From an uncultured Bacteroidia bacterium (GTDB lineage Bacteria > Bacteroidota > Bacteroidia > Bacteroidales > Prolixibacteraceae): DNA of 33,819 nt. The first letter of the stretch is position 1; each line of letters starts with the position of its first letter. Below are positions 6,744 to 14,526 of this stretch, in pieces. A program made the translations under genes and the position numbers. The DNA is taken from assembly GCA_903854235.1 (NCBI GenBank), contig CAINVV010000250.1:1-33819 (forward strand), given 5' to 3'. The notes beneath the pieces are model-generated. The model was not told where the DNA came from. It saw only the letters and a list, made by a program, of their open reading frames with translations, and did not search any database.

Positions 6744-8042
6744 CTACGGCAGTACCTCAGCTACCACAAAGGTACTGCCTCCAACAAAGATCAAATCCTC
6801 CCTGTCGGCATACATCCTGGCATCCTTCAAGGCGGAAGGAACATCCTCATAAGCAGCGCCGTTCAATCCGAAGAAGGCAGCCATCTGCATCAGTTGATGC
6901 TCAGGCAGCGCACGCGGAATGGAGGCCTTGGTAAAATAATAGATGGCCTCTTTGGGCAGCAAAGCCAATACCCCCGCAATGTCCTTGTCGTTGACCATTC
7001 CCATCACAATGTGTAATTTTTTAAAGGGTGTGCGTCTCAATTGAGCTACCACTTCCCGGATACCCCCTTCGTTGTGTGCGGTATCACAGATGATGCGCGG
7101 ATTTGCGCCAATCGTCTGCCAGCGGCCTTCCAGTCCGGTCGAGGTAGTGACATTTTCCAATCCTGCGCGAATGTTAGCTTCAGTGATCTTCCATTTCACC
7201 TTTTGCAGGACTCCCAAGGCGCATAAAAGGGTACAAACATTTTTGGACTGGTAGTTGCCCAACAGGTCGAGACGCAGGTTTTCATACAGGATTCCTGTTT
7301 CATTTTTGATATTAAAAATTTGCCTGTTGTCGATGGAAACTGTCGAGTAATCTGCCCTGAGTAGTTGGTCAGCAAACAGAACAGGAGCCCGATATTCGGC
7401 AGCCTTTCCTTCGAAGATGACAGAGGTCTGCGGATGGGTCTCGCCTATGACGACAGGCACGGCGTTCTTGATGATACCCGCTTTCTCCAATGCAATCCGG
7501 CCAAGGGAATCGCCAAGCAATGCAGTATGATCCAGACTGATGTTGGTAATGATAGAGAGTTCAGGCAAGACGATGTTGGTCGAGTCCAGTCTGCCGCCCA
7601 GGCCCACTTCTACAACGGCTACCTCTACCTCCTGTGAAGCAAAATAATCAAAAGCCATCAGCACGGTCAATTCAAAGAAGGAGGGTTCGAGACCCGCCGT
7701 CTTGTTAAGTTCCAAAAAGCGGTTCACAAAATCGATCACAAACGGTTTCGGGACCATCTCGCCATTGACCCTGATTCGTTCCCTGAAATCTTTGAGGTGA
7801 GGCGAAGTATAGAGGGCTGTTTTGTAACCAGCCGCTTGCAAAACAGCGGCAAGCATGTGAGAGACCGAGCCTTTGCCATTGGTTCCGGCGACGTGCACCG
7901 TGCGGAATTTGCGGTGGGGATGGCCAAATAGCCTGTCCAACGCCTGGGTATTATCAAGGCTGCCTTTGTAGGCTGCCGGCCCTTTTCGTTGATAATAAGG
8001 CAATTTCTCGTAGAGATAATCCAGCACTTCGTCGTAATTCAT
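6744..8042 (-). CDS. folC: Bifunctional folylpolyglutamate synthase/dihydrofolate synthase
   Basis: This 432-residue cytosolic Mur-ligase-family enzyme adds glutamate to dihydropteroate and then to folates, using ATP. The glycine-rich P-loop AGTNGKGSVSHML lies at residues 53-65. It is followed by LYTSPHLKDFRERI (omega-loop region), VEVGLGGRLDSTN (conserved Glu and metal region), NISLDHTALLGDSLGRIALEKAGI, and the C-terminal CDTAHNEGG and VMGMVNDKD blocks. All hallmarks are present and the length is normal. The ATG at 8042 is preferred. An in-frame TTG 33 bases further upstream (8075) would add a non-conserved extension. It lies between unrelated genes, and the gap of about 100 bases to the oxidoreductase suggests separate transcription. 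Confidence 0.95.
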   Translation of the reverse strand: MNYDEVLDYLYEKLPYYQRKGPAAYKGSLDNTQALDRLFGHPHRKFRTVHVAGTNGKGSVSHMLAAVLQAAGYKTALYTSPHLKDFRERIRVNGEMVPKPFVIDFVNRFLELNKTAGLEPSFFELTVLMAFDYFASQEVEVAVVEVGLGGRLDSTNIVLPELSIITNISLDHTALLGDSLGRIALEKAGIIKNAVPVVIGETHPQTSVIFEGKAAEYRAPVLFADQLLRADYSTVSIDNRQIFNIKNETGILYENLRLDLLGNYQSKNVCTLLCALGVLQKVKWKITEANIRAGLENVTTSTGLEGRWQTIGANPRIICDTAHNEGGIREVVAQLRRTPFKKLHIVMGMVNDKDIAGVLALLPKEAIYYFTKASIPRALPEHQLMQMAAFFGLNGAAYEDVPSALKDARMYADREDLIFVGGSTFVVAEVLP

Positions 8043-8159
8043 CTGGCAAATTTTATAAACAAATTGTAGATACAAAGATGTAAAAAACCTTTGGCCAAAA
8101 CTATCACCGCATTGTTTTAGTATTATCTTTAAGCGTTACCACTCATGTACCTATGACAT

Positions 8160-8200
8160 CCTTCCGGAAGATTAACCGGAGAGAATTTTTATTCTCCTGG
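8160..8200 (+). other. Palindrome and hairpin in the leader region of phoH
   Basis: The 204-base gap between folC and phoH contains a perfect 10-base palindrome CTTCCGGAAG (8161-8170). It is followed by a hairpin GAGAAT-TTTT-ATTCTC (8181-8196). A weak -7 candidate (TATCTTTA, 8124-8131) lies upstream. No gene is seen in this gap. The structures could be a leader fold or a regulatory site, but nothing decides between these. Confidence 0.35.
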
Positions 8201-8246
8201 CAAGCGTATGGGTGCTGACCCAGTTTGATTTAACAATATTCATTTT

Positions 8247-9569
8247 ATGAAGCGACCAAAGACCTTTGTTCTGGATACCAATGTCATCTTGCACGACAGT
8301 GAATGCATTTACAACTTCGAAGACAACGATGTTGTCATTCCGATCACGGTATTGGAAGAGCTGGATAAATTTAAGAGAGGCGATGATCAGATCAATTTCC
8401 AGGCCAGGCAGTTTGTCAGAATACTGGATGAACTGGTAGGCAAGACTCCCATCGAAAAGGGCATACCCTTGGGACAGGGGAAAGGAAAACTCACCATAGA
8501 ACTCGGAAAACCCTACTCTGAACAGCTGAAGGCCTCCTTCCGGGAAGACATTCCGGATCATCGTATTCTGGCTATCGCCGAATTTCTCCGCGACAAGCAT
8601 CCCACCCGAAAGGTCATCCTGGTAAGCAAGGATGTCAACCTGAGGATTAAGGCAAAGTCCCTGCACATCGATGCCGAGGATTACAAGAACGACAAGGTAG
8701 AGGACATCGAAGTCCTTTACCAGGGCATCCGGGAGATGAAGGAATTTGACGATACACTGATCGCCAAATTGTACGAAAACAACTTTTTGTCCATCGAGGA
8801 GTCAGGCATAGAGAAGAAGCCCTTCCCCAACGAATTTTTCATTCTGAAGAGTTCGCACGCCAGTGTACTGGCTCATTACAACACTTTTCGCCAGCGTCTG
8901 GAGCGGGTAGACAAGAAGATTGCCTTTGGAATCAAACCCCGAAATGCAGAGCAAACCTTTTCGTTGCAGGCATTGCTCGACCCGGAGATTAAGCTGGTGA
9001 GCCTAACAGGCAAAGCCGGAACTGGAAAAACTCTGCTGGCACTTGCTGCTGCCATTGCCCAGCATGGTATTTACGACCAGATTATGCTTGCACGGCCTAT
9101 CGTTGCACTGAGCAACCGTGACATCGGTTTCCTTCCGGGAGATGCGGAGGAGAAGGTATCTCCCTATATGCAGCCCTTGTTCGACAATCTGGCCGTCATC
9201 AAAAGATGTTTCGACATTCATACCCACGAGCACCACGTGATCGAAGACCTGCAAAAAGACGACAGACTGGTGATTTGTCCGCTGGCATTTATTCGGGGAA
9301 GAAGTCTTTCCAACTGCTATTTCATCATCGATGAGGCCCAGAATCTTACGCCACACGAGGTGAAAACGATCATCACCCGTGCAGGAGAAGGCACCAAAAT
9401 GATCTTCACCGGAGATATCCAGCAGATTGACTCACCCTACCTGGACATGCAGTCGAACGGATTGGCCTACCTCACCGACCGCATGAAAGGACAGGATATT
9501 TTCGCCCACATCAACCTGCTCAAGGGTGAACGAAGCTACCTGGCAGAACTGGCAAGTGACCTGCTGTAG
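8247..9569 (+). CDS. PhoH family ATPase with N-terminal PIN domain
   Basis: This 440-residue protein matches PhoH2-type proteins, which couple a PIN ribonuclease domain to a PhoH helicase-like ATPase. The PIN domain spans about residues 5-150, with FVLDTNVILHD supplying the first acidic residue, VLEELDKFK the second, and DVNLRIKA further on. A Lys/Glu-rich linker leads to the PhoH domain from about residue 230, with Walker A GKAGTGKT (255-262), ARPIVALSNRDIGFLPG, Walker B FIIDEAQ (near 360) and FTGDIQQID. Family members are reported to unwind and cleave RNA. The usual upstream antitoxin-like partner of PhoH2 systems is not visible here, so it is probably a stand-alone gene. Length and motifs are complete. 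Confidence 0.93.
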   Translation: MKRPKTFVLDTNVILHDSECIYNFEDNDVVIPITVLEELDKFKRGDDQINFQARQFVRILDELVGKTPIEKGIPLGQGKGKLTIELGKPYSEQLKASFREDIPDHRILAIAEFLRDKHPTRKVILVSKDVNLRIKAKSLHIDAEDYKNDKVEDIEVLYQGIREMKEFDDTLIAKLYENNFLSIEESGIEKKPFPNEFFILKSSHASVLAHYNTFRQRLERVDKKIAFGIKPRNAEQTFSLQALLDPEIKLVSLTGKAGTGKTLLALAAAIAQHGIYDQIMLARPIVALSNRDIGFLPGDAEEKVSPYMQPLFDNLAVIKRCFDIHTHEHHVIEDLQKDDRLVICPLAFIRGRSLSNCYFIIDEAQNLTPHEVKTIITRAGEGTKMIFTGDIQQIDSPYLDMQSNGLAYLTDRMKGQDIFAHINLLKGERSYLAELASDLL

Positions 9570-9570
9570 G

Positions 9571-9597
9571 AATTTTCGAATTTCAATTTTCGAATTT
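9571..9597. repeat. Direct repeat of a 13-mer (AATTTTCGAATTT)
   Basis: Two exact copies, at 9571-9583 and 9585-9597, are separated by one base immediately after the phoH stop codon. No function is evident. Short tandem duplications of this kind recur in other intergenic regions of this window. Confidence 0.9.
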
Positions 9598-9619
9598 GGA
9601 TTATTCAGAATAATTCCAA
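9596..9619 (+). terminator. Extended inverted repeat between phoH and mtaB
   Basis: A perfect palindrome with a one-base centre, ATTATTC-A-GAATAAT (9600-9614), is extended by TTGG/CCAA arms with one bulged T. It lies 27 bases after the phoH stop and ends 10 bases before the -7 box of mtaB. It may terminate phoH transcription, although no T-run follows directly, or serve as an operator at the -33 region of the mtaB promoter. Confidence 0.4.
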
Positions 9620-9628
9620 ACAATTCCC

Positions 9629-9636
9629 TATTTTTG
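9629..9636 (+). promoter_or_regulatory. -7 element (TATTTTTG) for mtaB
   Basis: This is a perfect TAnnTTTG match 19 bases before the ATG at 9656, giving a short leader. The position supports the ATG at 9656 over the in-frame TTG at 9647, which would sit about four bases from the predicted transcription start. No TTG is seen at the -33 position, where a palindrome lies instead. Confidence 0.55.
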
Positions 9637-9655
9637 CAGGCTTGAATTGATCTTC

Positions 9656-10957
9656 ATGCGATTTACGAATAAAAAAGTGGCCTTTGGCACCCTCGGGTGC
9701 AAACTGAATTTCTCTGAAACCTCTACCATAGCCCGATCCTTCCAGGAGCAGGGGTTTGCCAGAGTGAATTTCAAGGAGGTCGCCGATGTTTATGTCATCA
9801 ACACTTGCTCTGTCACCGATTCGGCCGACAAGAAAAGCAGGGCGATGATCCGTCAGGCCACCCGGCAAAATCCTGCCGCCTTTGTGGTGGTAATTGGTTG
9901 CTATGCGCAATTAAAGCCGGAAGAGGCCGCTACCATCGAAGGCGTCGACCTGATCCTCGGAGCCAACGACAAGTTCAACATCACCAGATACCTGGAAAAT
10001 CTTGAAAAGCACACCAGCAGCGAAATGCACGGCTGCACATTCAAGGAGATGATTGATTTTCAGCCAGCCTCCTCTTTCGGCGACCGGACGCGCAGTTTTT
10101 TAAAGGTCCAGGATGGCTGCAACTATTTCTGCACCTACTGCACCATTCCGCTGGCGAGGGGAAAAAGCAGAAATCCCTCCATCGCCAGTCTGGCGGAGGA
10201 GGCCAAAAGACTGACAGTCCAGGGGATCAAGGAGATCAACCTGACCGGGGTCAACATCGGCGATTTCGGCAAAAGTACCGGGGAGAGCTTCCTGGATCTG
10301 CTGAAACGATTGGACCAGATGGAGGAACTTGTCAGAATCAGGATGGGATCCGTTGAGCCCAACCTGATGAGTGATGAGATCATCGCTTTTGTAGCCGGGT
10401 CCCAAAGAGTTGCCCCCCATTTTCACATTCCCCTGCAATCTGGAACCGACGAAGTGCTGGATCTGATGAAGAGAAGATACACCACCGACCTGTTCCTTCA
10501 GCGGGTGGAAGCCATCAAAAAACAGATTCCACACGCCTTCATTGGGGTCGATGTGATTGCCGGGATGAACGGCGAGACACCCGACCTCTTTGAAAAAGCC
10601 TATCAATTTATAGCCAACCTGGATGTCTCTCAGCTGCACGCCTTCCCCTATTCAGAAAGGGCCAACACCAAGGCTTTGTCCATTGCCGGCGCAGTGCCTG
10701 TCGCAGAACGAAAGCAACGTACCCAGCGGTTAATTGCACTTTCTGAGGATAAACTTCATCAGTTCTACAAACACAATTTGGGTCGGGAGGCAACTGTCCT
10801 GTTTGAGAATCAACCTATCAAAAAAATAGCCGTTGGCTGGACGGAAAATTACATCAAGGTAGAAGTTCCATTTCAGGCAGAACTGATGAACACGACCCGG
10901 CTTGTGAGGTTGATGCAGATCGGTGAGAACGGTCAGGTCACGGCAGAGATCCTTTGA
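9656..10957 (+). CDS. mtaB: tRNA (N6-L-threonylcarbamoyladenosine(37)-C2)-methylthiotransferase
   Basis: This 433-residue radical-SAM enzyme converts t6A37 to ms2t6A37 in tRNAs reading ANN codons. The N-terminal UPF0004 domain supplies Cys15 (TLGCKLNFSE), Cys51 (NTCSVT) and Cys82 (IGCYAQ) for one Fe-S cluster. The radical-SAM motif GCNYFCTYCTIP supplies Cys155, Cys159 and Cys162 for the second. RIGSxEP-like RMGSVEPN, HFHIPLQSG and FPYSER(A/P)NT follow in the order typical of MtaB. The C-terminus resembles a TRAM-type RNA-binding domain. The combination LGCKLN and NTCSVT favours MtaB over MiaB or RimO. The 3' end overlaps the promoter region of the next gene. Confidence 0.95.
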   Translation: MRFTNKKVAFGTLGCKLNFSETSTIARSFQEQGFARVNFKEVADVYVINTCSVTDSADKKSRAMIRQATRQNPAAFVVVIGCYAQLKPEEAATIEGVDLILGANDKFNITRYLENLEKHTSSEMHGCTFKEMIDFQPASSFGDRTRSFLKVQDGCNYFCTYCTIPLARGKSRNPSIASLAEEAKRLTVQGIKEINLTGVNIGDFGKSTGESFLDLLKRLDQMEELVRIRMGSVEPNLMSDEIIAFVAGSQRVAPHFHIPLQSGTDEVLDLMKRRYTTDLFLQRVEAIKKQIPHAFIGVDVIAGMNGETPDLFEKAYQFIANLDVSQLHAFPYSERANTKALSIAGAVPVAERKQRTQRLIALSEDKLHQFYKHNLGREATVLFENQPIKKIAVGWTENYIKVEVPFQAELMNTTRLVRLMQIGENGQVTAEIL

Positions 10958-10965
10958 TTTAGACA

Positions 10966-10995
10966 TTGCACTCCCCACGATAATCATTACTTTTG
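10966..10995 (+). promoter_or_regulatory. Promoter of the inositol-monophosphatase-like gene
   Basis: TTG (10966-10968), an exact 19-base spacer and TACTTTTG (10988-10995) reproduce the Bacteroidota TTG-N19-TAnnTTTG promoter. It lies just after the mtaB stop and 11 bases before the ATG at 11007, predicting an almost leaderless transcript. It supports that ATG rather than the upstream in-frame ATG at 10923, which lies within mtaB. Confidence 0.65.
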
Positions 10996-11006
10996 CACCA
11001 AAAAAT

Positions 11007-11801
11007 ATGGGTTTGGAAAAGATCTGTCAGGAGGTCATTGAAATAGCCAAAGCAGCCGGGGCATTCATCGCCGGAGAGCGGACCAGTTTTGACCTCAAAC
11101 TCGTTGAAATAAAAGGGAAAGCCAACTTCGTATCCTACGTCGACAAAAAGGCGGAGGAGATGATCGTGGATCGGCTCAGAAAGCTGTTGCCGGACTCAGG
11201 TTTCATCACAGAGGAAGGAACCGCTTTTGATTCAGGAGAAAAATTTCGGTGGGTAATTGATCCACTGGATGGTACGACCAATTTCATTCACGGTGCACCC
11301 CCCTATGCCGTCAGCATTGGACTAATGGAAGCGGACGAAATTGTGTTGGGCGTTGTCTATGAGATCACCAAAGACGAATGTTTCTATGCCTGGAAGGGTG
11401 GGAAATCAATGCTCAACGGTCGGGAAATCAAGGTGTCAGAGGCTTCAACAACTGAAGAATCCTTGATTGTTACAGGCTTCCCGTATGGTGAAGTAAAAAA
11501 TTCGGATGCCTTTATCGATACCATCAAACATCTCATGGTTCATTCGCACGGTATCAGGAGGCTTGGTTCTGCCGCAACCGATCTCTCCTACGTAGCAGCC
11601 GGAAGATTTGAGGCTTTTTGGGAAACCGGATTGAGTCCCTGGGATGTGGCTGCCGGCATCCTTATCCTTCAGCTAGCTGGTGGCAAGGTCTCAGACTTTC
11701 ACGGGGGCGACAATTTCCTGTTTGGTGGTCAGATCGTCGCTACCAACAAAAACTATTTCAACGAATTTCAATCCCTGATAGAAAATAATTACTGCAAATA
11801 G
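11007..11801 (+). CDS. Inositol-1-monophosphatase family phosphatase
   Basis: This 264-residue protein is a Mg-dependent, lithium-sensitive-type phosphatase of the IMPase (SuhB/CysQ/HisN) superfamily. Metal-binding motif one is ITEEGT near residue 70. Motif two is WVIDPLDGTTNFIHG, with Asp85 and Asp88. Motif three is WDVAAGILILQLAGG near residue 213. The sequence order and GAPPYAVSIGL following motif two are closest to the inositol-monophosphatase branch rather than CysQ. The substrate (inositol phosphate or another sugar or nucleotide phosphate) is not certain. It is followed after two bases by an LpxL-like acyltransferase, so it may belong to an envelope-lipid operon, possibly providing inositol for inositol lipids. 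That last point is inference. Confidence 0.9.
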   Translation: MGLEKICQEVIEIAKAAGAFIAGERTSFDLKLVEIKGKANFVSYVDKKAEEMIVDRLRKLLPDSGFITEEGTAFDSGEKFRWVIDPLDGTTNFIHGAPPYAVSIGLMEADEIVLGVVYEITKDECFYAWKGGKSMLNGREIKVSEASTTEESLIVTGFPYGEVKNSDAFIDTIKHLMVHSHGIRRLGSAATDLSYVAAGRFEAFWETGLSPWDVAAGILILQLAGGKVSDFHGGDNFLFGGQIVATNKNYFNEFQSLIENNYCK

Positions 11802-11803
11802 GA

Positions 11804-12706
11804 ATGGATACTAAACCGAATTTGGGATACTACTTTCTACGGGTATTAACGTGGTTCATCCAACTCTTTCCGCTCAGGTTTCATTACATGATGTCCGACC
11901 TGATTTTTCTACTGATCTGTTACGTGATTCGATACCGACGCACTGTGGTCTATGCCAATTTAACCAATTCGTTTCCTGAAAAATCCAAAAAGGAGATCCG
12001 TACCATTGCACGCAAATTCTACCATCATTTCTGCGACAGCTTTATAGAAACCTTGTATTTTGACCGGATTTCGGAGAAAGAGATCAAAAAACGGCTCATC
12101 CTCCTTGATCAGGTAATTCTCGAAAAATATTTGGCCGAAGGTCGGCCAGTCATTCTGGCATTGGGACATTACAACAACTGGGAATGGAACTGCAGCTGGC
12201 CACTTAATTCAGATTACAAAGGGTATGTGATTTACAAACGGCTTACGAACAAGAGTTTCAATCTGTTTTATTACAACATGAGGGCGCGGTTTGGCATCAA
12301 ACCACTTGAAAGGGCTGATACTTACCGGCAGTTGATTGCCGACCAGAACAATGGCCACGCATCAGCCTCTGCCTTTTTGATGGACCAGACTCCGCGCAAG
12401 TACGAGATTCAATATTGGACCTCTTTCCTGAACCAGGATACCGCTATATTGACAGGAACTGAAAAGGTGGCCAGAAAGCTGGATGCCGCCGTACTTTTCT
12501 GTCACGTCCGTAAACTGAAGCGGGGTTACAACCGGCTCGAATTCTCTGTCATAGCGGAACACGCCAAGGAGACCGCCCCGTTCGAAATTACGGAAAAGGC
12601 CACCCGCAAGATTGAAGAGATGATCATCGGTCGCCCTGAACTATGGCTTTGGTCGCACAAAAGATGGAAACACAAGCGGGAGGTTGCTACAGAAGAGTTG
12701 AATTGA
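11804..12706 (+). CDS. LpxL/HtrB-like lysophospholipid or lipid A acyltransferase
   Basis: This 300-residue inner-membrane enzyme belongs to the LpxL/LpxM family, which adds secondary acyl chains to lipid A or related lipids. It has an N-terminal hydrophobic anchor (about residues 10-45). The catalytic H-x4-E motif is ALGHYNNWEW, with His122 and Glu127. The MDQTPRK block matches the family's conserved D-Q region, and the C-terminal RPELWLWSHKRWKHKRE is the standard ending. All key features are present and the length is typical. It starts two bases after the IMPase gene and precedes a GT2 glycosyltransferase, consistent with an envelope glycolipid operon. Which acyl donor and acceptor it uses cannot be read from the sequence. 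Confidence 0.9.
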   Translation: MDTKPNLGYYFLRVLTWFIQLFPLRFHYMMSDLIFLLICYVIRYRRTVVYANLTNSFPEKSKKEIRTIARKFYHHFCDSFIETLYFDRISEKEIKKRLILLDQVILEKYLAEGRPVILALGHYNNWEWNCSWPLNSDYKGYVIYKRLTNKSFNLFYYNMRARFGIKPLERADTYRQLIADQNNGHASASAFLMDQTPRKYEIQYWTSFLNQDTAILTGTEKVARKLDAAVLFCHVRKLKRGYNRLEFSVIAEHAKETAPFEITEKATRKIEEMIIGRPELWLWSHKRWKHKREVATEELN

Positions 12707-12826
12707 ATCCTGATTCAGGTATTCTTCTGGCAAAAACCAAACGCCACTTTGCGATCAAAAAACCTGTTTTCAAATTCTAATGCCGTCATTGACCAATAAA
12801 TTTTAAGATTAAGTTCAATCACCAGC

Positions 12827-13855
12827 ATGAGTAGCAAAATAAAGATCTCCATCGTTATCCTCAATTGGAACGGAAGCAGTTTTCTGCAGCGGTTCCTGCC
12901 TTCCGTCGTGGCCTGTTCGGATGAAAATTCGGAGATCATTGTGGCCGACAACGGTTCGACTGACGACAGCAAAAAAGTGGTCAAAGTTGATTTTCCAACG
13001 GTGAAGTACCTTCAACTGGATCAAAATTATGGCTTTGCTGAAGGATATAACAGGGCACTTGCCTCGATTTCAGCCGATTATATTGTTTTGCTCAATTCTG
13101 ATGTCCAGGTAACACCGGGATGGCTGAGACCCATGGCACAATTGTTGGATAAAGATCCATCCATCGGCATCTGTCAGCCAAAAATATTGAGCCTCGATCG
13201 GCCCGATGAGTTTGAATATGCAGGAGCAGCAGGCGGCTTCATCGATCGTTTCGGTTATCCCTATTGCAGGGGACGGATCCTGCAAGAGGTGGAAAAGGAT
13301 CTCCGACAATACGACGACACCCTTCCCGTTTCCTGGGCTTCCGGAGCCTGCATGATGGTGAGGGCAGATCTATGGAAATCTTGCAACGGTTTTGATGCCG
13401 ATTTCTGGGCCCATATGGAGGAGATTGATCTTTGCTGGCGGGCCCAGCATCTGGGATACCGCGTTTTCATCTGTCCTGAATCGGTAATTTACCACCTTGG
13501 CGGCGGAACTCTTCATTACAACAGTCCACTGAAGATATACCTCAATTTCAGGAACAACCTCTATCTGCTTTTTAAAAACCTGCCGGGAATTCAACTGGCC
13601 ACCAAACTACCGGTCCGAATGATTTTGGACGGCGTTGCAGCCTTGGTCTTTCTGTTAAAAGGAGAGCCGAAATCCTTCGGGAAAGTCTTCTCTGCACACC
13701 TGAAATTTTACCGTAGCCTTCCGTCCCTTGCCAGGAAACGCAAAGCCATCTTCAAAACCGGGAAAGGGAACAGGGTCAGGTTGACCACTCGCCAAGTCAT
13801 CCTTTGGAACTATTTCATTCGCAAACGAAGAAAATATTCTGAAATAAATCACTAA
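12827..13855 (+). CDS. Family 2 glycosyltransferase
   Basis: This 342-residue inverting glycosyltransferase has a GT-A fold. The N-terminal ISIVILNWNGSSFL, the nucleotide-sugar block ADNGSTDDSK and the metal motif LLNSDVQV appear in order. ASGACMMVRADLW and the acceptor/base motif AHMEEIDLCWR follow, as in rhamnosyltransferase-like (WbbL) members. A weak hydrophobic or amphipathic region near residues 255-285 may bind the membrane, where it would glycosylate a lipid-linked or surface polysaccharide. It follows the LpxL-like gene after 120 bases, a spacing that leaves room for its own promoter, though no clean -7 box is seen. The stop is two bases from the next gene. Donor and acceptor are unknown. 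Confidence 0.9.
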   Translation: MSSKIKISIVILNWNGSSFLQRFLPSVVACSDENSEIIVADNGSTDDSKKVVKVDFPTVKYLQLDQNYGFAEGYNRALASISADYIVLLNSDVQVTPGWLRPMAQLLDKDPSIGICQPKILSLDRPDEFEYAGAAGGFIDRFGYPYCRGRILQEVEKDLRQYDDTLPVSWASGACMMVRADLWKSCNGFDADFWAHMEEIDLCWRAQHLGYRVFICPESVIYHLGGGTLHYNSPLKIYLNFRNNLYLLFKNLPGIQLATKLPVRMILDGVAALVFLLKGEPKSFGKVFSAHLKFYRSLPSLARKRKAIFKTGKGNRVRLTTRQVILWNYFIRKRRKYSEINH

Positions 13856-13857
13856 AA

Positions 13858-14400
13858 ATGCGCATCCTCAGAGAAAATTGTACAGGACTGGTCATCGACA
13901 TCCAGGAAAAATTATGGCCGGTGATGGCAGGCAAGGATATCTTGGTATCCAACTGCAAAAAACTAGTTGAAGGACTTCAGCTGTTGAATGTGCCACTGGT
14001 TGTTACCCAGCAATACTCCAAAGGTCTTGGTGCTACCATTGAGGAGATCAGTTGCCATTTCAGTAACTTCAGTTACCTGGAAAAAAGTAGCTTCAGTTGT
14101 CTGGACGAGCCAACCTATGCTGCTTACCTGCAGCATTCTGGAAAAAAAAACGTATTGATTTGTGGCATCGAATCACATGTGTGTGTGCTGCAAACCGCCA
14201 TCGATTTGCAGGAACAGGGCTACGTGCCCATTGTAGTGGCTGATTGTGTAGAATCCAGAAATCCGGAAGAAAAGAAGATAGCACTGCAGCGCCTCGCACT
14301 GGAAGGAATTCGTGTTTCTACTGCTGAATCACTGCTTTTTGAGTTGACCCGTTCCTCGCAAGCTTCCGAGTTTAGGGCTATATCGAAGATAGTCAAATAG
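13858..14400 (+). CDS. Isochorismatase-family cysteine hydrolase
   Basis: This 180-residue alpha/beta hydrolase belongs to the isochorismatase/nicotinamidase superfamily and is closest in look to the YcaC-like branch. The catalytic triad is visible: Asp14 in LVIDIQEK, Lys76 in YLEKSSF and Cys109 in GIESHVCVLQTA. The typical cis-peptide region ICGIESHVC is intact. Superfamily members hydrolyse isochorismate, nicotinamide, N-carbamoylsarcosine or similar compounds. The sequence lacks a clear nicotinamidase metal motif, so the substrate is unassigned. The gene starts two bases after the glycosyltransferase stop, implying co-transcription but no obvious shared pathway. It is followed by a 17-base palindrome. 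Confidence 0.9.
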   Translation: MRILRENCTGLVIDIQEKLWPVMAGKDILVSNCKKLVEGLQLLNVPLVVTQQYSKGLGATIEEISCHFSNFSYLEKSSFSCLDEPTYAAYLQHSGKKNVLICGIESHVCVLQTAIDLQEQGYVPIVVADCVESRNPEEKKIALQRLALEGIRVSTAESLLFELTRSSQASEFRAISKIVK

Positions 14401-14417
14401 TTGATTGCGTTTTTTCT

Positions 14418-14434
14418 ACTTACGATTCGTAAGT
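14418..14434. promoter_or_regulatory. 17-base palindrome (ACTTACGA-T-TCGTAAGT), possible operator or terminator
   Basis: A perfect inverted repeat with a one-base centre lies 17 bases after the isochorismatase-like stop and about 50 bases upstream of the lysC -7 box. No T-run follows, so it is a poor intrinsic terminator. Its symmetry fits a dimeric regulator's binding site. No regulator is identified. Confidence 0.4.
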
Positions 14435-14485
14435 TCAAAAATTGATGAAAAATATAATCTAAAGAACAATCCCTCATATTATTCG

Positions 14486-14493
14486 TATTTTTG
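14486..14493 (+). promoter_or_regulatory. -7 element (TATTTTTG) for aspartate kinase
   Basis: This is a perfect TAnnTTTG box followed by GCAACC. Transcription would start near 14500, giving a leader of about 27 bases to the ATG at 14527. No clear TTG is seen at -33. Confidence 0.55.
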
Positions 14494-14526
14494 CAACCTC
14501 TTGATCTTGAATGTAAAGTAATAGCT

